Source: Rhodobacterales bacterium 32-66-9
Lineage (GTDB): Bacteria > Pseudomonadota > Alphaproteobacteria > Rhodobacterales > Rhodobacteraceae
NCBI GenBank assembly: GCA_002280405.1
Contig: NCDY01000089.1
Coordinates: 1 to 32,055, forward strand
Reading direction: 5' to 3'
DNA: 32,055 nucleotides
The notes beneath the pieces were generated by a model, which searched no databases, was not told where the DNA came from, and saw only the letters and a program-made list of their open reading frames with translations. Shown piece after piece: positions 1-14,567 of this stretch. Both the position numbers and the translations under genes were made by a program. Position 1 is the first letter of the stretch, and each line of letters starts with the position of its first letter.

Positions 1-686
1 GCCCACCAGGACCCCAGCGCGATGCCGATGGTCAGGAAGATCCAAGCCGCCAGCGTCCAGGGCCGGACCCAGCGCGCCCAGGCCGCATCGACCCGGCCCT
101 CGATCAGCGCCGCGACCGCGAAGGAAAACGCGATGCTCAATCCGACATAGCCCAGATACAGGAACGGCGGATGGATCGCCAGCCCGACATCCTGCAAAAG
201 CGGGTTCAGATCGCGCCCGTCCAGCGGCGGCACGGCCAGCCGAAGGAACGGGTTCGACGTCAAAAGCATGAACAGCATGAACGCCACGCCGACCAGCCCC
301 TGCACCGCCAGCACCCGCGCGCGCAGCCGGTCCGGCAGGTTTCCCCCGAAAAAAGCCACCGCCGCGCCATAGACCGCCAGGATCAGCGTCCACAGCAGAA
401 GCGAGCCCTCATGGTTTCCCCAGGTCCCGGTGATCTTGTAAAGCAGGGGCTTCAGACTGTTCGAATTGGAAAACACCAGCGCCAACGAGAAGTCGGACGT
501 GATGAAGGCCCGCATCAGCGCCGCGAAGGCGAATGCCAGCAGCACCATCTGCAACCCCGCCGCAGGCTTCGCCACCGCCATCAGCCGCGCGTCGCCGGTG
601 TAAGCTCCCCACATTGGCAGGCTGGACTGCACCAGCGCCACCATCAGCGCCAGGATCAGTGCGAAATGCCCAAGCTCGACGATCAT
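1..686 (-). CDS. ccmF: Cytochrome c heme lyase subunit CcmF (N-terminal part, cut by window edge)
   Basis: CcmF is the inner-membrane component that, with CcmH/CcmI, ligates heme from holo-CcmE to apocytochrome c in the periplasm. The visible 228 residues start MIVELGHFALIL at the ATG at 684-686. They are a run of hydrophobic segments with the family-typical WGNHEGSLLLW (about residues 90-100), TSNPFLRL, and LNPLLQD...HPPFLYLGYVG stretches. The window stops at ALGSWW, immediately before the periplasmic WWD heme-handling domain, so the functional core lies outside the window. It is divergent from the arginase gene across a 176-bp gap in which I see no convincing promoter. The family assignment is secure; that the gene is complete beyond the edge is assumed. 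Confidence 0.93.
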   Translation of the reverse strand, partial: MIVELGHFALILALMVALVQSSLPMWGAYTGDARLMAVAKPAAGLQMVLLAFAFAALMRAFITSDFSLALVFSNSNSLKPLLYKITGTWGNHEGSLLLWTLILAVYGAAVAFFGGNLPDRLRARVLAVQGLVGVAFMLFMLLTSNPFLRLAVPPLDGRDLNPLLQDVGLAIHPPFLYLGYVGLSIAFSFAVAALIEGRVDAAWARWVRPWTLAAWIFLTIGIALGSWW

Positions 687-862
687 CGACTTCTCCCGTT
701 GGTTTTGCGGCATGATACGCCTGCCCGGGTCCGGGGGGAACCCCTGCGCCCTTCCGCCGCGCCCAGCCGGCACAATGCCCGAAACCAGCCGCCTCTCGCG
801 CCGTTTTGCCGGTTGCCAGCGCCCGATCCGCCCCGTTACACCCGTCACAAACGGAGGTTGCC

Positions 863-1786
863 ATGCCCAGAACCATCCTGATCGGCGCGCCCATCGACAC
901 CGGCCAGAAACGTCCGGGCTGCCTGATGGGCCCTGCCGCGTACCGTGTCGCCGGAATCGCGCGCGAGGTCGCCGCCGAAGGCCACGGGGTCGAGGACTGG
1001 GGCGACCTCACCCTTCCCGACCTGCGGCAGGTAACCTGCGCGAACCCGGCCGTTCACGCCCTGGCCGAGACGGTGGGCTGGGCCGAAATCCTGATGGACC
1101 GGGTCGATGACGCCCTCAGCCAGGGTGGCTTTCCGATCATCATGGGCGGTGACCACTCGCTTGCGCTCGGCTCGGCCGCCGGTGCCGCCGCCTTCGCGGC
1201 CCGCACGGACCGGCCGCTGTTCCTGCTGTGGCTCGACGCCCATTCCGACTTCCACACGCCGCTGACCACGACCTCCGGCAACCTGCACGGCACGCCCCTG
1301 GCCTATATCGCCGGCCGCGACGGATTCGACGCCTTCCCGCCCTTCCCGGCCCCGGTGCCAGCGCACCGGATCTGCATGTTCGGCATCCGCTCGGTCGATC
1401 CGGCCGAACAGGCCGCGATGCAAGAGCGCGACATCGCCATCAACGACATGCGCGTCATCGACGAACGCGGCCTCGTGGCCCCCCTGCGCGAGTTTCTCGA
1501 CCGGGTCCGCGCCGAGGGCGGCATGCTGCACGTCAGCCTCGACGTCGATTTTCTCGACCCCTCCATCGCGCCCGCCGTCGGCACCACCGTCCCCGGCGGC
1601 GCCACATTCCGCGAGGCGCATCTGGTGATGGAGCTTCTGCACGAAAGCGGGCTCGTCACCTCGCTCGACCTGGTGGAACTGAACCCCTTCCTCGACGATC
1701 GCGGCATGACCGCGCGGCTGATGGTCGATCTTGTCGGCAGTCTGATCGGCAAGAAGGTCTTCGACCGGCCGACGCGATCAAAATAG
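863..1786 (+). CDS. rocF: Arginase
   Basis: This 307-aa protein hydrolyses L-arginine to ornithine and urea with a binuclear Mn centre in the cytoplasm. The ureohydrolase metal ligands are visible: GGDH (95-98), DAHSD (125-129) and SLDVDFLD (225-232), with the late Glu in LVELNP (272). The length matches bacterial arginases (about 300 aa), and the GTT-VPGG loop and the C-terminal NPFLD element fit arginase rather than agmatinase. The start is the ATG at 863, preceded by CGGAGG at 852-857; an upstream in-frame ATG at 806 would add unconserved residues and lacks such a site. It is followed by a GC hairpin and a convergent gene. No ornithine catabolic gene adjoins, so the pathway context is inferred from family knowledge only. 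Confidence 0.93.
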   Translation: MPRTILIGAPIDTGQKRPGCLMGPAAYRVAGIAREVAAEGHGVEDWGDLTLPDLRQVTCANPAVHALAETVGWAEILMDRVDDALSQGGFPIIMGGDHSLALGSAAGAAAFAARTDRPLFLLWLDAHSDFHTPLTTTSGNLHGTPLAYIAGRDGFDAFPPFPAPVPAHRICMFGIRSVDPAEQAAMQERDIAINDMRVIDERGLVAPLREFLDRVRAEGGMLHVSLDVDFLDPSIAPAVGTTVPGGATFREAHLVMELLHESGLVTSLDLVELNPFLDDRGMTARLMVDLVGSLIGKKVFDRPTRSK

Positions 1787-1816
1787 CCTGTCATCGTTGC
1801 ACAGGATATTCCGGGG

Positions 1817-1835
1817 TCCGGGGCAGCGCCCCGGA
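1817..1835. terminator. GC-rich hairpin between convergent genes
   Basis: A perfect 8-bp stem (TCCGGGGC / GCCCCGGA) with a 3-nt loop lies between the stop codons of the convergent arginase and aminomutase genes. There is no T-run on either side, so it may end transcription in both directions only weakly, or act as a 3-prime stabilising structure. The position supports a terminator role; the missing T-tract lowers confidence. Confidence 0.5.
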
Positions 1836-1843
1836 GGCTGGTC

Positions 1844-2875
1844 TCAGAGATCCCGATAGACGTGCGCGCGCCCCTGCGGATCGGTCACCACCCAATGGTC
1901 CCCCTCCGACCGCAGATAGCCCGGTCCCACCGGCACCTTGCCGTGCCCGCCGGGAATATCCAGCACATAGGTCGGCTGGGCGATTCCGGTCAGCCGGCCG
2001 CGCAGGGCCGCCATCAGCGCCTGTCCCTCGGCCAGCGTCACCCGGAAATGCCCGGTTCCCTTCGCCAGGTCGGGGTGATGCAGGTAGTAAGGCTTCACCC
2101 GGTGCCGGATCAGCCTGCGGAACAGCGCTTCCAGGATCCCGGTTTCAGCATTCACCCCGCGCAGCAGCACTGTCTGCGACAAAAGCGGCACACCCGCACG
2201 GCTCAGCCCCCGCAACGCAGCCCCCGCAGCTTCGGTGATCTCGTCCGGATGGTTCACATGCACCACCATCCAGACCGGCAGCGCCCGGTCCAGCACCGCC
2301 ACCAACCGTTCCGTCACCATTTCCGGTGCCACCACGGGAATGCGCGTGTGGAACCGCACCACCTCCAGCGTCCCCAGCGCCTCCAGCCGGTCCAACATCG
2401 TCCCCAGCCGCCGCGCCGACAGCACCAGCGGGTCTCCACCGGTGAAGATCACCTCACGCACCGCAGGAGTGGCCCGCAGATACGCCACCACCCGGTCGAA
2501 CTCCGCCGCGCCCAGAGGACCGCCGTCCCCCACCGTCTCGCGGCGGAAGCAAAAGCGGCAATAGACTTCGCAGGTCTTCGTCGCGTGCAGGATCGCCCGG
2601 TCGGGATAGCGGTGCGTCAGGCCGGGCACCGGGGCATGGGTGCCATCCCCGATCGGATCGACCATCTCCTCCGGCCGCACCTGAAGCTCACGCACATCCG
2701 GCACGAACTGGCCCCGGACGCCCGCCGACGCCACTTCGGCCATTGCCGGGGACACCCGCACCCGGAACTCAGCGGCAACCGCTTCCAGAGCCACTCGATC
2801 CGCAGCATCGGTCAACCCCGCGCGCTCCAGCGCATCAAGGCTCGTCAGGGCATGCGGGTTGGGTCCGGTCCTCAT
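1844..2875 (-). CDS. Lysine 2,3-aminomutase-family radical SAM protein (KamA/EpmB-like)
   Basis: This 343-aa radical-SAM, PLP-dependent aminomutase-family protein has the [4Fe-4S]-binding CEVYCRFC motif with Cys102, Cys106 and Cys109. It also has a GGDP loop (147-150) and the PLP-lysine motif PGGHGK with Lys313. Asp269 and Asp306 sit where the family places its substrate-amine carboxylates. The length is close to the short EpmB-type proteins that beta-lysylate elongation factor P rather than to clostridial lysine aminomutases with extended C-termini. Neither epmA nor efp is next to it, so the substrate cannot be fixed here. The start is the ATG at 2873-2875 with AGGGCGG six bases upstream; a longer reading to 2959 adds unconserved residues. 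It may be co-transcribed with the upstream usg gene. Confidence 0.85.
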   Translation of the reverse strand: MRTGPNPHALTSLDALERAGLTDAADRVALEAVAAEFRVRVSPAMAEVASAGVRGQFVPDVRELQVRPEEMVDPIGDGTHAPVPGLTHRYPDRAILHATKTCEVYCRFCFRRETVGDGGPLGAAEFDRVVAYLRATPAVREVIFTGGDPLVLSARRLGTMLDRLEALGTLEVVRFHTRIPVVAPEMVTERLVAVLDRALPVWMVVHVNHPDEITEAAGAALRGLSRAGVPLLSQTVLLRGVNAETGILEALFRRLIRHRVKPYYLHHPDLAKGTGHFRVTLAEGQALMAALRGRLTGIAQPTYVLDIPGGHGKVPVGPGYLRSEGDHWVVTDPQGRAHVYRDL

Positions 2876-2966
2876 GGCGCGCCGCCCTACATGCCGCCTG
2901 CCCCAAGCGCAAGTCCGCGCAGGTTGGGCGATCGGCCCACCGCCCCGTCGATGCCCCAAAAGTCGG

Positions 2967-3236
2967 TCAGTGCACCCGGAACTCGCCGACCACGTTCCGC
3001 CATTCCCGAGGGCCGATCATTTTCCGGTGGGTGAAGCGGACCGAATGAAGCGGTCCGTCGATCTTGTCCTGCCAGAACTCGATGAACCTGAAAAGGGCGG
3101 GATAATCAGGCGCAAGATCGTAGTCCTGCCAGATGAAACTGTTCAGCACGCTTCGGTGGTCCGGCATCCGGTAATACAGCTCGGCGGTGGTCAGCCCATA
3201 GCCCTTCAGCATCAACTGCGTCTCGCGCCCGATCAT
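2967..3236 (-). CDS. usg: Usg protein (small conserved alphaproteobacterial family)
   Basis: This 89-aa protein starts MIGRETQLMLKGYGLTTAE and ends EWRNVVGEFRVH, with the conserved core YRMPDH, WQDYDLAPDYP and GPLHSVRFTHRKMI. The name comes from a Caulobacter gene lying upstream of trpF; no trp gene is present here and the biochemical role of the family is unknown. The start is the ATG at 3234-3236 with AAGGAGAACAAG directly upstream, which rules out the longer in-frame start at 3272. It lies 91 bp upstream of the aminomutase gene on the same strand and is divergent from gyrA. The family assignment rests on recalled similarity. Confidence 0.85.
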   Translation of the reverse strand: MIGRETQLMLKGYGLTTAELYYRMPDHRSVLNSFIWQDYDLAPDYPALFRFIEFWQDKIDGPLHSVRFTHRKMIGPREWRNVVGEFRVH

Positions 3237-3353
3237 CTTGTTCTCCTTTCGGATCGCTCTTGGCGGAATCATGCCAAACGGCCATTGAAAATCAATGAAA
3301 ACATAATGTTGTCACTCTTCCTTCGGTGCTGCCAGCGCGGCGGCAGCCGACCA

Positions 3354-3383
3354 TTGCACCCCATAGCTGGGATGGTGTATCGT
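3354..3383 (+). promoter_or_regulatory. Candidate gyrA promoter
   Basis: TTGCAC (3354-3359), an 18-bp spacer and TATCGT (3378-3383) lie about 45 bp upstream of the gyrA start, in the usg-gyrA divergent gap. The match to the sigma-70 consensus is moderate (4 of 6 at -10). It is the best candidate I see, not a proven start site. Confidence 0.35.
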
Positions 3384-3427
3384 GATTTCTGCTAGATATT
3401 GTTCCCGCAAGGAAGGCGCCTGCCGAC

Positions 3428-6131
<2,704 letters not shown>

Positions 6132-6142
<11 letters not shown>

Positions 6143-6440
6143 GCGGCGACTTGCAGCCCTGGCGGCTGCGGGCGAAACCATCACCTATGGCGAGCTTGCG
6201 CGCGAGCTTGGCCTTCGCATGGCCGAACTGACCGCCGGACTGGAAGCCCTGATGGAGCAGGACCTCCGCGCCGGGGCACCCCTGCGGGCCGTGCTGGTGC
6301 GGCAGCGTCTCTCACCGCACCAATCGCCGGCTCCGGGGTTCTTCCTCAAGGCCGCCGAACTCGGCCGCCCTGATGTCGACGTCGAGGCCGAACGCCGGGC
6401 CTTGTTCGCAAGCCCCCCACCCTTTACATCCGCGCCATGA
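6132..6440 (+). CDS. Conserved hypothetical protein, possible winged-helix fold
   Basis: This 102-aa protein of unknown function starts [20 protein letters not shown]. The ATG at 6132 lies inside the gyrA end (11-bp overlap) and its stop overlaps the trmFO start as ATGA, so it is translationally coupled on both sides. The N-terminal half (LERRLAAL...[28 protein letters not shown]) reads like a small helix-turn-helix/winged-helix module. ITYGELA resembles the DNA-binding helix region of alkyltransferase-like proteins, but there is no Cys active site. The C-terminal half has [26 protein letters not shown]. Codon use resembles its neighbours. It is a real gene by position and reading frame; the fold is an inference. 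Confidence 0.75.
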
Positions 6441-7638
6441 CCGAACCACTCCACATCATCGGCGGCGGCATGGCGGGGTCCGAGGCGGCCTGGGCCGCCG
6501 CCAACCTCGGTGTTCCGGTGGTCCTGCACGAGATGCGGCCCGGGGTCGGAACCTTCGCCCATCGAACGGGCGATTTCGCCGAAATGGTCTGTTCCAACTC
6601 CTTCCGTTCGGATGACCACGAACAGAACGCGGTCGGCCTGCTGCATTGGGAAATGCGCGCGGCGGGGGGACTGGTGATGCAGATGGCCGAGCAGCACCGC
6701 CTTCCGGCGGGTGGCGCGCTGGCCGTCGACCGCGAACCTTTCGCCCGCGCCGTCACCGGCAAGCTGAAGTCGCATCCGCTGATTTCAACGTCGCTTGAAG
6801 AAGTTACCCAGCTCCCCTCATCCGGCCATTGGATCATTGCGACCGGCCCGCTGACCAGTCCCGCGCTGGCAGAGAGCATTCGCCAGGCGACGGGTGCCGA
6901 GGCTCTGGCCTTCTTCGACGCCATCGCACCCATTGTATATACAGAGACCATCGACATGTCCGTCGCCTGGCTGCAAAGCCGCTACGCTATTTCGACGGCT
7001 GCCTGCCCATCGAAGTCATGGCCGAACGCGGTCGCGAAACCCTTCGCCACGGCCCGATGAAGCCCGTGGGCCTGACCAATGCGCACAAGCCGGATGAAAA
7101 GGCCTATGCCGTGGTGCAACTGCGCCGCGACAACAAGCTGGGCACCCTGCACAACATTGTCGGCTTCCAGACCAAGATGAAATACGGCGCGCAAACCGCT
7201 GTATTCAAGATGATTCCGGGGTTGGAGAACGCCAGTTTCGCTCGCCTTGGCGGCATCCACCGCAACACCTTCATCAACTCGCCCACGCTGCTTGACCAGC
7301 AGATGCGGCTGAAATCGCGCCCGCATATCCGCTTTGCCGGGCAGATCACCGGGGTCGAAGGCTATGTCGAATCCGCTGCGATGGGCCTCCTTGCGGGCCG
7401 CATGGCTGCGTCCCAGCTCCTCGGGCGCGACCTGTCCCCGCCGCCACCCGAAACCGCGATGGGCGCGCTGGTGACCCACATCACCGGCGGGGCCGAAGCG
7501 AAGACCTTCCAGCCGATGAACGTCAACTTCGGCCTCTTTCCCCCCATCGACGCCAAGGGCGGCCGCCGGGGTCGGCATGACCGCTACAAGGCCTATACCG
7601 ACCGGGCCAAGACGGCCTTCACCGAATGGCTTTCGTAA
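6437..7638 (+). pseudogene. trmFO: trmFO with internal deletion and frameshift: methylenetetrahydrofolate-tRNA-(uracil-54-C5)-methyltransferase
   Basis: TrmFO makes ribothymidine-54 in tRNA using folate and FAD. The N-terminal frame (6437 to about 6986, 183 residues) has the FAD Rossmann motif [13 protein letters not shown] and reads correctly to AWLQSRY. The C-terminal frame resumes at about 6988 with [19 protein letters not shown], continues through GPMKPVGL and [14 protein letters not shown], and ends EWLS. In intact family members SRY is followed by roughly 40-45 residues (DKGD...NCPM...) before YFDGC; these are absent here and the frame changes (loss of 3n+1 bases). As it stands translation would end at 7060. 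The gene overlaps its upstream neighbour by 4 bp and gluQ by 13 bp. Family identity is certain; whether the lesion is biological or a sequence error is open. Confidence 0.9.
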
Positions 7639-8352
7639 CCCGCTTCGCCCCCAGCCCCACCGGTCCCCTGCACCTCGGCCATGCCTATTCCGCGATCCTC
7701 GCGCATGACATGGCGCGCGCTGCGGGCGGCCGGTTCCTGTTGCGGATGGAGGACACCGACCTCGAACGCTCGAAACCCGAATACGCCGCAGGGATCCAGG
7801 ACGACCTGAACTGGCTTGGTCTGGGCTGGGATGGCCCGATCCGGCGCCAGTCTGACCACATCGCCGCCTACAATTCCCGCCTCGAAGCGCTGGTTCCGCA
7901 GGACCTTGTCTATCCCTGCTCCTGCAGCCGATCCGACATCCGCTCGGCGCTTGCCGCCCCGCAAGAGGGCGTGGTCTTCCACGTCTATCCCGGCACCTGC
8001 CGCCATCGCAGCCGGGACAGCCGCCGTCCGGGCGACGCCCTGCGCCTGAATCTCGCCGCGGCACTTGCGAGGCTCCCAGCTTCCGACCTTGCCTTTCCTG
8101 AAACCGGCCCGGGGCATGCGGGGTTCCGGCGCATCGATCCGGTGGCCGCCCTGGCGCAGATCGGCGACGTTGTCCTGTCGCGCAAGGGCGAGGATGTCGT
8201 GGCCTATTTCCTCGCCGCCGTCCTGGACGATCCGCGACGATCAGGGCAAGCGCCTGGCCAAGCGCGACGATGCCCGGGCGCTGTCGAAATTCCGGGCCGA
8301 GGGCGCAACCCCTGCCGACATCCGCCGCATGGTCGGGTTACCGAAACCTTAA
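7626..8352 (+). pseudogene. gluQRS: gluQ with internal deletion and frameshift: glutamyl-Q tRNA(Asp) synthetase
   Basis: GluQRS attaches glutamate to the queuosine base at position 34 of tRNA-Asp. The N-terminal frame (7626 to about 8231) shows the class I signature APSPTGPLHLGHA, RMEDTDLERS, and the zinc-site cysteines of YPCSCSR and YPGTCRH. It reads well to DVVLSRKGEDVVAYFLAAVLDD. The family then continues with about 35-40 residues (a QGVT..RG.DL...LLQ..L..P segment) before the KMSKS-like part. Here that block is missing, and a second frame takes up at IRDDQGKRLAKRDDARAL (from about 8230) and ends at the TAA at 8350-8352. Left uncorrected, the first frame would run on to 8453 into unrelated sequence. 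The start overlaps the trmFO end by 13 bp. Confidence 0.88.
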
Positions 8353-8380
8353 CGCCCGCAGCCAAGCCCTTGATTTCGTT

Positions 8381-8758
8381 TCACCCGCAAGAGTGTCCAC
8401 GCGTGGTCGGGTGCAGGATCTCAACCTCCTCATTCCCTCGGACCGCCGTGTAGAAGCAGGACCGCCGATTGGTGTGGCAGGCCGGTCCCTCCTGTTCGAC
8501 CAACGCCAGCAGGCAATCCCGGTCGCAATCCAACCGCAGCTCGACCAGCCGCTGCTGGTGCCCGGAGATCGCTCCCTTGACCCAGAACTCCTCCCGCGAC
8601 CGCGACCAGTAGGTCAGCTTCCCGCTGGCCAGCGTCGCCGCGACCGCGGCCGCGTTCATCCAGGCCAGCATCAGAACCTCACCCGACCCTGCCTCCTGCG
8701 CCACGCAGGGGATCAACCCGCTTGCATCATACTTCAGTGTGGCCGGGTCGAAGGGCAT
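8381..8758 (-). CDS. hisI: Phosphoribosyl-AMP cyclohydrolase
   Basis: This 125-aa protein performs the third step of histidine synthesis, opening the adenine ring of PR-AMP to give ProFAR. Zinc and substrate motifs are intact: LMLAWMN, TYWSRSR, DCDRDCLL, and GPACHTNRRSCFYTA. It is the stand-alone HisI form without a fused HisE domain. The start is the ATG at 8756-8758 (MPFDPATLKYD); a longer in-frame reading to 8821 adds residues not seen in the family. It stands alone, away from other his genes, convergent with gluQ (28-bp gap) and divergent from the NifU-like gene. Confidence 0.95.
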   Translation of the reverse strand: MPFDPATLKYDASGLIPCVAQEAGSGEVLMLAWMNAAAVAATLASGKLTYWSRSREEFWVKGAISGHQQRLVELRLDCDRDCLLALVEQEGPACHTNRRSCFYTAVRGNEEVEILHPTTRGHSCG

Positions 8759-8842
8759 GGCTCTCTCCTTGGCAGTCAGGCCTGCCCGGACTACATACGA
8801 GGTCAGCCGGGGAAATTCCATGCGCGAAGGCGGTCAGTGCAC

Positions 8843-9286
8843 GTGAGCGACAGCGATCTCATCAAGCTCTACTCGGCCCGCATCCTTGGGCTGGCGGCTG
8901 ACATACCGCATCACGGGCGGCTCGCAGCCCCGCAAGGCACCGCACGCCGCCGCTCGCCGCTCTGCGGGTCAACCGTGACGGCGGATGTGATGGTCAAGGA
9001 CGGGCGCATCGCCGCATTCGCCCAGGACGTGAAGGCCTGCGCGCTCGGACAAGCCTCGGCGGCGGTGCTGGGGGCGGTGGTGATCGGTCGGACCCTGCCC
9101 GAACTTCACGCCGCCCGCGACGGCCTGCGCGCCATGCTGAAAGCGGATGGCCCGGTTCCCGCAGCGCCGTTCGAGGGCTACGAAGTCCTCCTGCCCGCGC
9201 GCGACTACACGAACCGCCATGCCTCGATCCTGCTTCCGCTCGAGGCGGTTTGTGAGGCGATGGAGGCGGCACTGGCCGCCGCCTGA
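8843..9286 (+). CDS. NifU/IscU N-terminal-like iron-sulfur scaffold homologue lacking one Cys ligand
   Basis: This 147-aa protein of the NifU N-terminal family starts at the GTG at 8843 (VSDSDLIKLYS), with AAGGCGG at 8827-8833. IscU-type scaffolds hold a nascent [2Fe-2S] cluster with three Cys and one Asp. Aligning by eye, Cys41 (PLCGS) matches the first Cys, but the following Asp is Ser43. Cys66 (VKACALGQ) matches the second. The third, in the usual HCS.L motif, is Ala127 in NRHASILL. A Cys137 lies ten residues later. So this is a family member with a modified cluster site; a role in Fe-S assembly is uncertain. It does not lie in a suf or isc cluster. Confidence 0.82.
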   Translation: MSDSDLIKLYSARILGLAADIPHHGRLAAPQGTARRRSPLCGSTVTADVMVKDGRIAAFAQDVKACALGQASAAVLGAVVIGRTLPELHAARDGLRAMLKADGPVPAAPFEGYEVLLPARDYTNRHASILLPLEAVCEAMEAALAAA

Positions 9287-9287
9287 C

Positions 9288-9325
9288 AAAAAAACCGCCG
9301 CACATCCCGCTTGGGATGGCGGCGG
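9288..9325 (-). terminator. Rho-independent terminator for the - strand recG block
   Basis: Read on the - strand, a strong hairpin (outer arms CCGCCGC/GCGGCGG, inner arms CATCCC/GGGATG, 4-nt loop, one bulged base) spans 9295-9325. It is followed directly by seven T residues (A-run at 9288-9294 on the + strand). It lies 83 bp past the stop of the 48-aa membrane gene, downstream of recG, and sits just after the stop of the convergent + strand scaffold gene. Confidence 0.85.
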
Positions 9326-9408
9326 CAGTGGCGCGTCTGGAACGGTGGACGGTGGGCCAGGCAAGGCGGACCGCCACTTTCGGGGGACAGAGCGCGGGGC
9401 AGACAACG

Positions 9409-9555
9409 TCAGGCGAGGCCGGGCAACGACAGCACGACAAACAGGATCACGAAAAGCGCGGACAGGCCGACCATATCTTCGGCCGCGCCCTCGGGTATCC
9501 GGGTGAACAGGGTCTTCATGGCGTCTGGCATCGCGTTCTCCATGGTGGTTGCCAT
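9409..9555 (-). CDS. Small single-pass membrane protein, unknown function
   Basis: This 48-aa protein begins MATTMENAMPDAMKTLFTRIPEGAAEDMVG and finishes with one hydrophobic helix (LSALFVILFVVLSLPGLA) ending at the C-terminus, so a tail-anchored topology is plausible. The start is the ATG at 9553-9555 with GAGAAC just upstream. A longer in-frame reading to 9630 would run into an AT-rich segment that looks like a leader. It lies 85 bp downstream of recG and is followed by a strong terminator, which supports its being a real transcribed gene. I do not recognise the family. Confidence 0.6.
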   Translation of the reverse strand: MATTMENAMPDAMKTLFTRIPEGAAEDMVGLSALFVILFVVLSLPGLA

Positions 9556-9640
9556 ATTGTTCTCATTTTTCGCACGGACTGTAAAGAACTTTTTAAGAAC
9601 ATCGGTGGAACGAACCACACCCATCGCCAATGGGTCCGAT

Positions 9641-13804
<4,164 letters not shown>

Positions 13805-13859
13805 GCCCGCCCCCCGACCTGCGAAAGCAAGGTAGGCGGCGGAACCATGAAGGTAAAGG

Positions 13860-14567
13860 TCAGGCGCTTGCGGCAAGCCTTGCCTGCCCGCCTGCCGGAT
13901 CGCGCAGCACATAGCCCCGACCCCAGACGGTTTCGATGTAGTTGTCGCCGCCCGTGGCTTCGGCGAGCTTCTTGCGCAGCTTGCAGATGAACACGTCGAT
14001 GATCTTCAGTTCCGGTTCATCCATGCCGCCATAGAGATGGTTCAGGAACATCTCCTTCGTCAGCGTGGTGCCCTTGCGCAGCGACAGAAGCTCCAGCATC
14101 TGGTATTCCTTGCCGGTCAGATGCACGGCCTTGCCTTCGACATCCACCGTCTTGGCATCGAGGTTGACAGAGATCCTGCCCGTCTTGATCACCGATTGGC
14201 TGTGGCCCTTGGACCGCCGGATGATGGCATGGATGCGCGCCACCAGCTCCTCCCGGTGGAAAGGCTTGGTCAGGTAGTCGTCCGCGCCGAAACCGAAGCC
14301 CTTGAGCTTGTTTTCGGTGTCGTCGGCACCCGACAGGATCAGGATCGGGGTTTCGATCCGGGCCTGCCGGACCTGACGCAAGACTTCATGCCCGCTCATG
14401 TCGGGCAGGTTCAGGTCAAGAAGGATCAGGTCGTAATCATACAACTTTGCCAGATCGATCCCGTCTTCGCCCATGTCGGTGCAATATACGTTCAGATTGG
14501 CGTGGGTCAGCATCAGTTCGATGCTGCGCGAGGTCGTGGGATCGTCCTCGACAAGCAGAATGCGCAT
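13860..14567 (-). CDS. ctrA: Cell-cycle response regulator CtrA
   Basis: This 235-aa OmpR/PhoB-type regulator is the alphaproteobacterial master regulator. In Rhodobacterales it typically controls motility and gene-transfer-agent genes; in Caulobacter it also controls replication. The receiver domain (1-117) has the acidic pocket EDD (7-9), phospho-acceptor Asp51 in LLDLNLPD and the Lys of LTKPF. The winged-helix domain (about 128-224) has the near-invariant [20 protein letters not shown] and RGYVLRDP. The length and sequence match CtrA closely. Upstream lie CtrA-type half-sites and a GANTC site, and sciP, encoding a CtrA inhibitor, is the next gene upstream on the same strand. Confidence 0.97.
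   Translation of the reverse strand: MRILLVEDDPTTSRSIELMLTHANLNVYCTDMGEDGIDLAKLYDYDLILLDLNLPDMSGHEVLRQVRQARIETPILILSGADDTENKLKGFGFGADDYLTKPFHREELVARIHAIIRRSKGHSQSVIKTGRISVNLDAKTVDVEGKAVHLTGKEYQMLELLSLRKGTTLTKEMFLNHLYGGMDEPELKIIDVFICKLRKKLAEATGGDNYIETVWGRGYVLRDPAGGQARLAASA

Noticed and set aside
1862-3034. 390-codon + strand open frame opposite the aminomutase gene
   Set aside because: It mirrors the radical-SAM gene, whose CxxxCxxC and PLP motifs are plain on the - strand.
8353-8453. C-terminal extension of the first gluQ frame
   Set aside because: Beyond the break at about 8231 the frame has no similarity to the family and runs into hisI. The KRLAKRD part is in another frame, so the extension is read-through after a frameshift.
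13861-13900. Terminator-like hairpin at the ctrA end (GCTTGC/GCAAGC)
   Set aside because: The arms are separated by a single base, which cannot form a loop, and there is no T-run; the sequence is the coding end of ctrA.
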